A DNA stretch of 64,000 bases from Ilyonectria destructans (Eukaryota; Ascomycota; Sordariomycetes; Hypocreales; Nectriaceae): contig JAHEWK010000008.1 of NCBI GenBank assembly GCA_020740775.1, forward strand, positions 1,984,001 through 2,048,000, in the 5' to 3' direction. Shown piece by piece: positions 1 through 10,033 of this stretch. The position numbers were made by a program, and so were the translations under genes. The notes under the pieces were generated by a model. That model was not told the DNA's origin, ran no database searches, and saw only the letters and a program-made list of their open reading frames with translations. Every line of letters starts with the position of its first letter. Position 1 is the first letter of the stretch.

Positions 1-839
1 TAATCTAACTTCATCACTTCCGTCACTCGTTTTCAGCCCAGATGATTTTGACACACCTCCCCTTTTCATGAACCTACCAATCAGGAATGACACAGCCATT
101 AAAAGTGGTAGACCAATCCCAACTCCGATACCGACTCCTAGTTTCCACCGGCGAGTGACTTCTCCCTTGGTCGCTGATTTCTGTGCGTCGAGGTACAGCG
201 TGATAATATTGTCAAAGACGGAAAACTGGTCTGACTTGTCAATCCATGGGTTGTAAGTGTATTCCTTTCCGTATGGCTTTTCGGGTTGAGAGACAGTAAA
301 GGAATTTAGTACACTGCCAACAATGCTCTTCACTTCGTCCGAATTTATGTCGTATTTCTTGGTCGGGAAATCGGCGGCTAGCTCTTTGAAGGTGAATGAA
401 AAGGAATTCTCTCCGTTGGTGAGATCTGGGGTAATTGTTAGCATAAAGTTGCCCTGGGGCAAATGCAAATATTCTCACTCTTAGACCACGAGTAGAACTC
501 GCTAGTGGTGTCGTTTATGAATCTCCCGAAACCCCAATTCACAAGAACGGGGTAGTCAGGGTCGGCGGATGCCCAGGTTAGATTGTACTTCTCGTCCCAG
601 AGAACCATCGCAGGGTTCGTGCCTTCATCGCGGTTGTAATATGGATACGTATTTTCTGGGAACGAGCAGCCCTTCGAGGTGTCCTGGTCATTACTAGAAC
701 ACCACCGAAAGGAGGTGACGCAAATGGCATCGCCCTGTTTGCACTGCCATCGATCCTTGGCAGGGTTAAATGCGTTGGCAGGCTGGAGGAGGGTGGCTGT
801 AAGGAGGCCGACAAAGAGCCAGATGAAGTCGTTTGCCAT
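1..839 (-). CDS. Single-pass membrane glycoprotein, unknown function (partial, C-terminus outside window)
   Basis: Two exons on the minus strand, complement(<1..425, 479..839). The intron at 426..478 is 53 bp, starts GTGAGA, has a GCTAAC branch site and ends CCCCAG; it restores the frame that otherwise looks broken near 470. The protein begins with a signal peptide (MANDFIWLFVGLLTATLLQ, then PANA), followed by a luminal or extracellular part with several cysteines and N-glycosylation sequons (NLT, NDT, NLT). Near the visible end is one glycine-rich hydrophobic segment (LGVGIGVGIGLPLLMAVSFL) followed by basic GRFMKR, so a type I topology with the C-terminus inside is likely. I do not recognise a named family; the layout resembles fungal surface glycoproteins of unknown role. 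No stop codon is seen before base 1. The start is the first ATG before the signal peptide. Confidence 0.7.
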
Positions 840-1651
840 ACTCGCGGCTCAGTAGCTCAAATACAAGACGGCGGTTTGTTTGCAGGGCCAAGTTGGTTGA
901 GTGACGGGGAGTTTTCCGTCATGTTGGGAGCTGGACTACAAATAGGCCTCAAGTTCTGCCCTACGACCAGGGTTGTTTTCTGCACCGTACTCTCTTGGGT
1001 TGATCCTTTGGGTCGCGTGCCATACATCTCAGGCTTTACAGGACTAGGTTGGCGGGGATTCCCTTCTGTTTTGGGGGCGATCTATTCCTTCATGACCTGA
1101 TATGCAGCGGCTAACTAGGCGACTGGTCAGTTTTACGAGGCTGTGGCGTGGCGGTCCATTGCCCAGGATTTACTCCGTACTGCGCCTTAATTTCTGGAAG
1201 CTAGGCAGTCAGTGGCAGCCTTGAATGTGGACCGCGACCTGGGCTTACACACAAATTTGTATGGAGCCAGGAGTACATAATCTCGCCGAAGGATGAACTA
1301 ACAGCTGGATCATCGCAGCAAGGATCCTCCAATGTTTAAAACTGTACTTACTCGAATTGCAGCCTTAAACGTATTTGGCGAGTGATGTCAGTAGCATCCA
1401 TTTGGACAATATTATTGGCTAAAGCCTGACTTTGCCGTGCTGCCGCATCAATGTTCACCCCAGCTAACCAATGTTCGGTTAACACACGTCAAGCTTATGT
1501 CGTCATCGACTTATTTAGCTCTGCGACCGACACTTAATCAGCAGGGACTTCTAGAGTAACAGCTACACACCACTTTCTGCAACAACAAACAATTTGAGAG
1601 ACATTTCGCTGATCCCACACGGGGCTGTGCAGCATCTCTCAGCAGGGTTTA
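840..1651. other. Divergent intergenic region, no gene
   Basis: This 812 bp stretch separates two divergently transcribed genes and should hold both promoters. No convincing ORF was found; the 74-codon frame at 876..1100 has no family resemblance. Confidence 0.5.
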
Positions 1652-3498
1652 ATGCACTCAAAAGCTCCTACTCGCAAAGCGGCCCTCGCAGGTCAAGGCT
1701 TGAAACGATGTTGGAACTGTCGCTGTGAGATCTTCTCGTTGACGGCGTGGTGACCGACCGACCAACCTACTGACCCAACCATTGCAGCGCAGAAGATTGC
1801 GTGCGATAAAGCCCTGCCATCCTGTCGCAACTGTACAGAGAAAGGCCGGACGTGTTTAGGGTACGGATTAAAGCTATCATGGCCGCGAGATGACGACAGA
1901 CGGCGATTTGTTCGTCAAAAGGAGCACTATATGATGGCCGTACAGTCCAAGTGCCTTGAATTTATCAATGTTTCTGCCGAAGATATCGAAGCATCAGAGA
2001 AACAAGGTCAGCATTACATAAATATTGGCTCTTTTGATGAAGATTACCGACCTGAGGAGCCAAATTACTACAAAAATACGAATCTAATATATGATTCCAT
2101 TCTAGTTTTAGCTCCGTACAGTCAGGCAGTCTGCGATATGCTCTGGTTCTCTCCCCAACCACAAAAAAGCATAGCTAGACTGGATCCACTCCTCGCTATA
2201 ACCCGTATGTTATACTACCATCTCCGTGGTAATAATATGATGGCTGATTCGAAGTGCAGCCCACAGTCCCGTTGCTCGGCTGATCTCATCGAGCCACAGT
2301 GCCGACGATTTATACGGCCTTCTAATTAGACTGGCTCTAACCGATGACGAATCTCCCTCTTTGGCTGCAAGATACGCCATCAGCGCGTTGTCATATCAAC
2401 ACCTACGGATGGAAACAGCAGCGATTACGCATCAAGGCATCGCAATACGTGCGCTTCGGGCTTCCATTGAGGATTGTGATCCTTCGCGAGTCATGCAGAT
2501 GATGGCCGCGGGCATGTTATTGAGCATTTTCGAGGTAAGGCAGATTATTATAATTTCGTGTCCGTTGACATTACTTACCATAAAGTGATAGACATTGAAC
2601 TTTACCTTGGGCTTCGACGCATACGGCCTCAGTTGGTCTATCTTCTTTTGCGGAACCAAGAAAATCGCAAGTTCCGTTACTAGAAAACACGACACGTGCT
2701 TTGGCGATGAAGCACTGATGATGGACTGGATTTTCTACCACGACGTCATGTATAAGTTCAGCATTCGGCACTGGGCATCCAAAAACGCGGATCAGGTTAG
2801 CCTAGCAGCACAAATGAAAGTGATATCCAAAGCTGTATTTTCGCCTGAACGACAAGCTGTAAGCCATTTCACTGCTTATTACCCCTGCCTTATACAACTT
2901 GTTTAATACTGATGCGCAGGTCGTGCCAACCCTGGGGTGTTCACTGGAATTACTCGACCTCCTCTGTCATGTCATTGATAGTGTATTTGAACCTCATGAC
3001 CCGAGTTACCAATCACTGGAACATATGAAAAAGATGAGATCTCTCGAGATCCGCCTGCAAAACCTAGAGCAGCGGCACACTGGGATCTCGGGAAGTGATC
3101 TTGAAGAGGTGGCACATCAAACTAACATCGCAGATCTCTTCCGCCTGGCAGCATTAACATATCTTTATCGATTGGCAAAGGGTGAAACTGGACAGTCTGA
3201 GTGTGTTCTAGGGGTGCTTAACCGGGCATTCATAGTTCTAGGCCAGGTGAAATACTGTGAACGCCCTTGGCCTCTCTTTGTCATTGCTCTCGAATCACGG
3301 ACAGAGGAACAGCGCGCGATCGTTCTAATGGTGCTGAAAGCGTCTCTCCAAAGGCAACCGCTAGGGTCAATGGCTCTTACCAGCCACATGATTCATGACG
3401 CATGGAAACAGCAGGATCTTTGCTCAGGCGAGATGGACCCATCGATTCTGTATGGCCTCATAATAAGCCGAAATCGGGTGCCACCAAATTTGACCTAA
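1652..3498 (+). CDS. Zn(II)2Cys6 fungal transcription factor
   Basis: Five exons: join(1652..1724, 1788..2204, 2260..2534, 2592..2858, 2920..3498), 536 residues. All four introns have GT..AG ends and lengths of 55 to 63 bp. The second (GTATGT..TGCAG with CTGAT branch) explains an apparent frameshift near 2240. The first interrupts the zinc cluster, a common place in this family. The N-terminus carries one binuclear cluster, C20-x2-C23-x6-C30-x6-C37-x2-C40-x6-C47, preceded by basic residues. The rest is helical with the look of the fungal_trans_2/DUF3468 regulatory domain (for example SPSLAARYAISALSYQHLR). It should act in the nucleus as a DNA-binding regulator. It is convergent with the DHA2 transporter at 3968..5587, a plausible target, but nothing in the sequence proves that. 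The start is the ATG in frame just before the cluster. Confidence 0.82.
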
Positions 3499-3967
3499 GA
3501 AGAATCCCAATAAATCACCGTGGAGATTATAGTAGTTGGAGTTAGCAAAATGAGTGATTTTGGAAATTTTCATGAAGATAGTTTACAATTAACGAGCAGA
3601 ACGGCACTGAAATCAATTATCATGACTGGCTTGAGGTGATGGGTCAGATATTTTTCAAGGGAAAAAGAAAGTATGCAGACGTGTTTATCAACCTTATGTC
3701 TAATTGTCTACTTGTCTAAAACTGTGTAGAGAGTGAGGAATTAATCCATAACCTGTGCAAATAATAACGATGCAAACCCCAGTGAGAACCCCGACGTCCA
3801 CAATATCTAATAACACAAAAGCCCATTCAAGTTTCGAAGGAAATATTAGACCATGACACATTGTTCATGAAACCTAATAATTGGCTATAGTGCACCTCAC
3901 TAGTGAGGTACCTCCCTAGTGAAGCACAAAGAAGAGCGCTGGCCTACACATCAGCCTAGACAATCTC
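3499..3967. other. Convergent 3' intergenic region
   Basis: AT-rich 469 bp between the stop codons of the Zn2Cys6 regulator and the DHA2 transporter. It holds a perfect palindrome (3894..3909) and no ORF of note. Confidence 0.5.
3894..3909. repeat. Perfect 16-bp palindrome
   Basis: The sequence ACCTCACTAGTGAGGT is its own reverse complement. It lies 59 bp beyond the transporter stop codon and is followed by a partial second copy (CTCCCTAGTGA). It could fold as a hairpin at a transcript end or be a small repeat relic. Confidence 0.6.
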
Positions 3968-5587
3968 TCAAAAGAGTTTCTCGCGCTTCATGAGGAGACC
4001 ACTGATTGTGAGAACGCCACCACCAACGCAAACGAGGATGAGAGACCTCTGCATGGCTTGAGTAATGGCCAAGACAGCCTGATCTCTGAGTGGTCCACTG
4101 ATTTCTTCAAAAATGCGACTCTGGGCACCAGCAACGGCGCTCTGAATATCGACACGGGTGTAACCCGTGCCTGCCAGGACCTTTGTTAGGTTCGCAATAG
4201 CAGTAGACTGGAAGACCTGACCGGCAATAACAAGCGCAATGACCGTGCCACCAATTTGGGCCACATTCTGGAGGGCCAGGGCATCACCCATATGTCCGGG
4301 CGCTTTCAGAGTTGCGACAACATATCCAATCTGCAGTGTCAGGCCAGTACCGACTGCCGTGATAATAGTGAACCCATAGATGTAGCCTGGAGGTGTAGCA
4401 GGATCAAGGTATGCAGTGAGAAGAGCGCTTCCAAGAGTTATAAAGACACCCGATGCAACAAAGATAGGCATGTAGTACTTGATCTTAGAGAGCAGGTGTC
4501 CGGTACCGAGATTGAAACAAACAGTGACGATAACGAATGGCAAGAGCCGGATGGCCGCTTGAAGGGCCGAGTCGCCGTGTACAAACTGAAAATAGATAGG
4601 GATGAAGTAGACTATGACAAATAAGGAAGTGATATTGGATGCGGTCCCAATATAGAGGAGGATCTGAGATCTAGATCGGAGAAGGTGGATGGGAAAGGAC
4701 CGCGTCTCTGGGGTAGTAAAGATGGAAAAAGATTGCTGAATGGCGAAAATGACCAGGACGACAACGAATGCTACTATTGTGGCAATAGTGCGACCGTCGT
4801 TCCAAGGCCACTGGCCACCTGCCATCGTGAAGGCCATCGTGAAAGACACCCAGACTCCAGCACCGAGGAGCAACCCCATGAAATCGATTTTCTTGACACG
4901 TTCCAAAACCGAAATGTCGGTAACCGGATGAAAGGATGGTAGCCCAAAAAGATAGACTGGGCCAAAGGCTGCGCCGATGATCAAGTTGATATAGAAGGCC
5001 CACCTCCACGTAGCGCTAGATTCGACAAAGGAGCCACCAACAACAGGGCCAAGGACGGCTCCGATGCCCCAGAAAAAGCCAGTGCCGGTGATGTAGCGAC
5101 CTCGCTCTTCGGGGGTGGTCAGACAGGAAAAGTAATTCAGGCAGCCCATGAAGACGCCACTACCACCAGCACCTGCTATAACACGTCCGACAATCAGAGC
5201 GGACATGCTGGGAGCGGCACCGCAAATGGCAGAGCCGACCTCAAACACGACCAGAGAGGCAACAAAAGCCCATTTCATATTGAAAGTCGTGTACACAACA
5301 CCACTGAGCAGAATAACGGAGACAGACCCGAGCGGGAAACCCGCACCGATCCAAGCGAGCTGTTCGACATGACCAAAAGCTTCGACAACAGACCCTTGGA
5401 CATCGGCAGCGATGGTGGTGTCCAGTCCGTAGATGAAGATGGATATGTACAGAGATGTGCAGACAAGGGCCCATCGCAGGCCACTGATGGTGCGGGCTGG
5501 AGCCGCCTCGGCCTTGGTCTCAACATCGCCATTTTCAATGTCGGAGGTGATGAGGGAAGAAGGGAGGTTGGCAGGGGCGGGTTCCAT
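3968..5587 (-). CDS. MFS drug/metabolite efflux transporter, DHA2-type (14 TM)
   Basis: Intronless, 539 residues from the ATG at 5587. The frame stays open 72 codons further upstream to 5803, but that part is not transporter-like and this ATG gives the normal acidic N-terminus (EPAPANLPSSLITSDIENG). The first membrane segment carries the SIFIYGLDTTIAADVQ stretch typical of the DHA2 family of fungal efflux pumps. The antiporter-type region IVGRVIAGAGGSGVFMG and the following LTTPEERGRYI loop and GIGAVLGPVVGG match motif C and its surroundings. About fourteen hydrophobic segments are visible. It should sit in the plasma membrane and export small molecules by proton antiport, as AflT-like pumps do; the substrate is unknown. 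The neighbouring convergent Zn2Cys6 gene may be its regulator. Confidence 0.88.
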   Translation of the reverse strand: MEPAPANLPSSLITSDIENGDVETKAEAAPARTISGLRWALVCTSLYISIFIYGLDTTIAADVQGSVVEAFGHVEQLAWIGAGFPLGSVSVILLSGVVYTTFNMKWAFVASLVVFEVGSAICGAAPSMSALIVGRVIAGAGGSGVFMGCLNYFSCLTTPEERGRYITGTGFFWGIGAVLGPVVGGSFVESSATWRWAFYINLIIGAAFGPVYLFGLPSFHPVTDISVLERVKKIDFMGLLLGAGVWVSFTMAFTMAGGQWPWNDGRTIATIVAFVVVLVIFAIQQSFSIFTTPETRSFPIHLLRSRSQILLYIGTASNITSLFVIVYFIPIYFQFVHGDSALQAAIRLLPFVIVTVCFNLGTGHLLSKIKYYMPIFVASGVFITLGSALLTAYLDPATPPGYIYGFTIITAVGTGLTLQIGYVVATLKAPGHMGDALALQNVAQIGGTVIALVIAGQVFQSTAIANLTKVLAGTGYTRVDIQSAVAGAQSRIFEEISGPLRDQAVLAITQAMQRSLILVCVGGGVLTISGLLMKREKLF

Positions 5588-6741
5588 GATGAATTGTTTA
5601 GACCCGGTTTTTGAATTGATGATTTTGTTGATAGTTGTCTCGCAAGCTTGATTATCGTTTTTGTATGTGTGTATTTTTCTGAGTTGGGTTGATAGGAAGG
5701 GTGAAGATGTTGCGGAGATGAATTTAAGGAGAAGCCTCAGTTTACGCAGGAAGCAAAGTTTGCAAATAAGGAGGATGGAGAAGAGGGCGCTTATGTTAGG
5801 CACAATGTAGTTGCTGAAGTTGTGTTGCGATGATGTTGAGCTGGATGGAGATCACGGCTGGCTTTAATAGAAAGTGACAGCTGCCATAGCTTTACCTTCT
5901 GAGTGATTGTTTAGCTTGTATTTGTCAGGGAGGAGCATTAAATTCAATAGAGACATTATTAATTATGTTAGGTCATGGAACTGGATTCAATGTTGCAGAC
6001 TGCCATTGTATGCAGAACCTCGTCAGCTTCATTTTAGGTACGGCCGTTCAGTGGCGCAGAATTCCAGGACCGATCCAATCAGGCACTGAGCGATGACTGA
6101 TACTGAGAAGAGATGGCAGGTTTTTTCGATCACGTGATCGCATGCACTGTGAAGTGCAAGGGCGTAGCACGCTAGTCAGCTAATCTCGCGCAAAAAGTTG
6201 CCCAAGGAACGAGGAGTGACAAACCAAGCTGGATGGGACATGCACCCGACACCCAGACATATTATTCCTCCTTTTTTTCTCTCACTTTCTAGAATAACCT
6301 GAAATTAAATATTTACTTATGGTATTTATGGAGTTTAAGTGGCGGCCGTCGTATTTTCTTCGATTTTCTCTCTCGAGCACAATCACGAATTTGACTGCAA
6401 TATAAGGCTACATCCCATACAGACCACACCATTAGCTGAACAGTATCAGATCTCCACTAGTTTTTGGTTCTAATTTACCGTCTGAGTGTCCTTTAGCTGA
6501 GAATTAAACATCAAAACAATCACCAGCTGTATCTCTACGCTTAAAATCAAGCGTCCCTTTATTAAACATGCATGGGAACATTGCAAGCGGGAATCACTGA
6601 ATATGGCAGCATATGCTGAGACTGATATTGACGGTTGCCGGGAGTTTCTAGACTCCCCTCCTGCGTCTTCATATTAAGTAAACCAAGCTGTTTCTCAGCT
6701 TTACAGTATAGGTAGAACAGTTACATAAAATACATATAATC
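5588..6741. other. Intergenic region, transporter promoter and BCS1-like 3' flank
   Basis: 1.15 kb upstream of the DHA2 gene and downstream of the BCS1-like gene. It is AT-rich, with an E-box palindrome at 6127..6140. No credible ORF was seen. Confidence 0.5.
6127..6140. promoter_or_regulatory. CACGTG E-box inside a 14-bp palindrome
   Basis: CGATCACGTGATCG is a perfect palindrome centred on CACGTG (6131..6136), the core bound by basic helix-loop-helix factors in fungi. It lies about 540 bp upstream of the DHA2 transporter start. Function is inferred from the motif only. Confidence 0.4.
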
Positions 6742-8205
6742 TTACAGCTTCCTCTTACTCGAAATTAACTCGAAGTCCTTGTCTGAATTCTTGACAAGTT
6801 CTTTCTTAACCCACGCAGCTATGGTTGAAGCAGCGTTCTCAGGACTCTCTAAATGAAGTTGAAAAAATCCTTGCAGAAGCGAAGGCGTAAAAGTGTCCTC
6901 TGGGATCTTGCTGGCAAACTCAATCGCAAGCCTTCGGATATCCTCCATATCTAGGTGCGATGTGCACCCCAGATCAGGAGAAAACATGCGAATAAACATT
7001 TCCTCTGCGGACTTCTGGCTGATGTTGCCTAGAAAGACCTTCATGTCGACACGGCCAGGTCGGACCAGTGCACTGTCGAGATCTTCAGGTCGATTGGTTG
7101 TCATGATGACGATGCGGCCCTCCTGCGACCCAACACCGTCCAAAACGTTCAATAGTCCAGACAAGGTGCAGTTTGGTGCATTGTTGCCATCGTTTCCATT
7201 GTCAGTGCTCGAGCGGTCTACCCACACAGCATCAATGTCTTCAAGCAACACAACACACCGCGGCGGGATCTCTTGAAACATCTGCTCCAGGTCGGCATCC
7301 GTAGCGACGCTAGGAACCTTGACTTCGTAAAGGTCGAGACCAAACTCCCCCGCGATTGCGACTGACAGGGACGACTTTCCGGTACCGGGAGGGCCGTAAA
7401 AGAGATATCCCCTGCGGTAGGGCATGCTGCGACTCTGGTATCGCAATTGGGTTCTCGAGTCAAGGTAATTCCGGATGTCGACGAGAAGCTCTTGCTTCAG
7501 TCCAGTATCGAAATGCACCGTCTCGAGGTGCCGGATCGGTCTGCGGGCCTTGGGCTTCCAGGCCAGCCCGTACCTATCTCGTGCGTAGATGATGACGAAG
7601 AACTGAGCTTGTCTGTCGGAATACTCACGACAAGTCTCGATGAACCTTTTGACGGGCTCCGCCGACCAGCCGAAACAGCTAATGGTGATGTCCTCCCCTC
7701 CGATGCCGTCGTAACTCGGATCTGAAAAGGAAGCGCCGAAATTATCAAATGCGCGCGTAACAATGAAGATGTTGCTGCTGAACCAGAGCCATCTCGTATG
7801 CCAATGAGAGCAGTATTGGATTGGGTGTTGTGTCTTCTTAAGTGCAGCGGCCCGGTCGGCGCTGGGTCCGACCTTGGTGCGCCCAGTGAAAGATCGATAG
7901 TGTCGCGATTGGTTAGCTAGGATCCATTTGACGACGCTCCTGTTGAGAGGATCGCCTCCCGGAATTGTCACGGAAGCCAAGAAGAATTGCCTAATCCAAC
8001 CGTACGCTTCTCGCCCGGTGTGTTGTAAAAATCTCCAAGCCGAGGGTGCCGTGCTGGCAATGGCAAGAAGCGAACCGATCTGCGTAATATCAAGCTCCGA
8101 CCATCGGAAGAACACATCTCTCATCACGCCAATCCCAATTCCCTGGGACCAAGGGTCAACGAGAGGCTGGACAGCTGCGCCGCCGGCATGAAAAAGAAAG
8201 GCCAT
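6742..8205 (-). CDS. BCS1-like mitochondrial AAA ATPase paralogue
   Basis: Intronless, 487 residues. The N-terminal half has the BCS1_N character, including a hydrophobic stretch around residues 41 to 60 and the WFSSNIFIV/ITISCFGWS regions. The AAA domain follows with Walker A GPPGTGKS (271 to 278), Walker B VVLLEDID (318 to 325) and an ALVRPGRVD arginine-finger motif (near 380). True BCS1 moves the folded Rieske iron-sulfur protein across the mitochondrial inner membrane for complex III assembly. Filamentous fungi carry many divergent BCS1-like paralogues in accessory regions whose roles are unknown, and the setting here (next to an efflux pump) suggests one of those rather than the housekeeping gene. 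All catalytic motifs are intact. Confidence 0.88.
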   Translation of the reverse strand: MAFLFHAGGAAVQPLVDPWSQGIGIGVMRDVFFRWSELDITQIGSLLAIASTAPSAWRFLQHTGREAYGWIRQFFLASVTIPGGDPLNRSVVKWILANQSRHYRSFTGRTKVGPSADRAAALKKTQHPIQYCSHWHTRWLWFSSNIFIVTRAFDNFGASFSDPSYDGIGGEDITISCFGWSAEPVKRFIETCREYSDRQAQFFVIIYARDRYGLAWKPKARRPIRHLETVHFDTGLKQELLVDIRNYLDSRTQLRYQSRSMPYRRGYLFYGPPGTGKSSLSVAIAGEFGLDLYEVKVPSVATDADLEQMFQEIPPRCVVLLEDIDAVWVDRSSTDNGNDGNNAPNCTLSGLLNVLDGVGSQEGRIVIMTTNRPEDLDSALVRPGRVDMKVFLGNISQKSAEEMFIRMFSPDLGCTSHLDMEDIRRLAIEFASKIPEDTFTPSLLQGFFQLHLESPENAASTIAAWVKKELVKNSDKDFELISSKRKL

Positions 8206-9595
8206 AGCCCCAATGGCTCGGTGGTTGTTGGTTGAGATTTTCGAGTGTGTCGATCAAGGGGTTCGGCAAGCACCGGAACCGCGGATACTGAGGTTCAGAG
8301 CTTGAGGCCAGGATGGCTGGAAAATATGCCTGCATGCAGCATTCGGGCGTACACGAGAATCAAGGAGAGAGGCAACCCCAGAAACGAATAAAAATTGACC
8401 AATTACATGTGAAACGAAGGACAAGAAGGGAAGCAAGAGAGCGGATGGTTTGTCAAGTGACAATCAGGGGCGATCATTGTGTAAAGGAGGCCGGAATCTG
8501 GGGAAAACTTTTCGTCCAAATCTAACCGCGCCACAAGCACAGCCACAGTTCCCTCAGGGGTCACGTCCAGTGCTTTGTAAGTACCCAATCGATAGCGCAT
8601 TAGCACTGTGAACCCTGGGAGTTGAGAATTTGGGCTGTAAATTCAAGATATTCTCCTTACTATTGGAGATAAAAGGTTGGGGTCCATTACCTTGCGCACG
8701 CGCGTCATCACTTCTCAATTTTGCTCAGGCTTGCTTGGGTCCTCCTGTACCGAACTCCCCATTTAGAATTGGTGGGGATGGCATGCCTTGCGTCTGCAAT
8801 GCAACCTGGCTAGTCTGGCCCAGGAACAAGTGGAACGAACAAGATTCAGGAAGAGCGGATGGGCCGATCGTCTGGAAGAGGGAACGGACGATGTACTACA
8901 ATAGACCAGGCTGAGCAGGCATATTTCCTATAATAGTAAAGAGGTTGCATGACAGGTCGTTTCAGCCCAGCGCATACGCAAGTCCAAAGTTACATTATCA
9001 CTTGTGGGTCTTGCAACCGGGCGCTTAAGGTGGTGGCCAGCCCAGCAGTGGTTTACCCAGCAATTGGGACAGCAGTTCATTCGCGTTCTCATATTACCCC
9101 CACTCTCAACCAGCGCCGTAACCAAAACTACAACCAACACTGCTCAGAATTGTAGAACCGACTAACAACCAACAAGGCCACAAACCAAGCGGCCACACCC
9201 TTTTCTGAAGACTCATTTGTTTCATCTGCCCTCGTGTGCAGACTTAGAAGACCTCATTGGTGAGAGAAGCGCCCTGTTGAAGCACGTCGTCTATATTGGG
9301 CTATCGCGGGCAAGGTAAACGGCTAGCCCACGAACCACAATGGATCGCCTCCCAATTCAAGTTCCTTCCGTAGCCGCCATCACCTTATTATCAAGGAGCA
9401 TAGATGACAAAATGGGGCCAGTCTTTTAATAGGTACGATCCTTCGTCGCAATGAAGTATAAATCAGATCCATGCCCGACAAATAAACACAAGGACAAATA
9501 TATCCAGACACTCACTCCTATTTTATACCCACTGTTAGCTCTCAGCTGCATCGAAGAAATCTTTCCGCTTTACCACCAAACCCCAAGAAATAAAA
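8206..9595. other. Divergent intergenic region, no gene seen
   Basis: 1.39 kb between the BCS1-like gene and the small myristoyl-type protein gene. It contains a TATA-like box at 9457..9463 for the latter. Short ORFs in it show no recognisable motif. Confidence 0.5.
9457..9463 (+). promoter_or_regulatory. TATA-like box for the small protein gene at 9596
   Basis: TATAAAT lies 133 to 139 bp before the ATG, a usual distance for a fungal core promoter with a short 5' leader. The leader is C/A-rich and ends in an A-rich start context (AATAAAAATGG). Confidence 0.45.
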
Positions 9596-10033
9596 ATGGG
9601 TAGTAGCCCCTCGAAGGTCGTCCACGCCCGGTCAAAACATACAAAATGGCAATTCTATACCCACCAAGACGGCCGTTCATACTATTACAACCAGTACAAC
9701 TACAACCAGTGCCAATGGTGCTTTGTCGATGAGCAGGGGCAAAGCGCCTGTACCGACAAGAATGGTCTATGGTGCTATTCTGATGAATACGGGAAATTTC
9801 ACTACTACGAGGAATATGAACAATCGATGTTCAATGAGGACATATCCGGTCAATCAACGTCATCAGTATATGGGTCAGTGAGACGACTAGGGGACCCAAA
9901 AATATCAATCACCATTATGTCTGGAGAGGGTATAAGTTCTGTTGGAACTCAGTATTTTGGGCATGATGGGCGAGAAGTGCGGGTACGCTCGGTAATTGGG
10001 GAGGATCAATTGGCTGGTACCAATAGATATTAG
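9596..10033 (+). CDS. Orphan small protein, N-myristoylation motif with WW-like aromatic repeats
   Basis: Intronless, 145 residues. It starts MGSSPSK, which fits the N-myristoylation signal (Gly2, Ser6) and suggests attachment to the cytosolic face of a membrane. Residues 20 to 80 are very rich in Tyr and Trp and hold three related units: WQFYTHQDGRSYYYN, WCFVDEQGQSACTD and WCYSDEYGKFHYYEEYEQ. Each has a W-x-(F/Y/V)-x-(D/E)-x-x-G core that resembles the first two strands of a WW fold, but the canonical second Trp and Pro are not clearly placed. The C-terminal third is Ser/Gly-rich and looks disordered. I know no named family for it. A TATA-like box and clean start context support a real gene. 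Confidence 0.6.
   Translation: MGSSPSKVVHARSKHTKWQFYTHQDGRSYYYNQYNYNQCQWCFVDEQGQSACTDKNGLWCYSDEYGKFHYYEEYEQSMFNEDISGQSTSSVYGSVRRLGDPKISITIMSGEGISSVGTQYFGHDGREVRVRSVIGEDQLAGTNRY

Noticed and set aside
426..478. Apparent frameshift in the membrane glycoprotein gene
   Set aside because: A 53-bp intron with GTGAGA donor, GCTAAC branch and CAG acceptor restores the frame exactly.
2205..2259. Apparent frameshift in the Zn2Cys6 gene
   Set aside because: A 55-bp GTATGT..TGCAG intron with CTGAT branch explains the change of frame.
5588..5803. 72-residue N-terminal extension of the DHA2 transporter
   Set aside because: It does not resemble the family; the ATG at 5587 gives a normal N-terminus.
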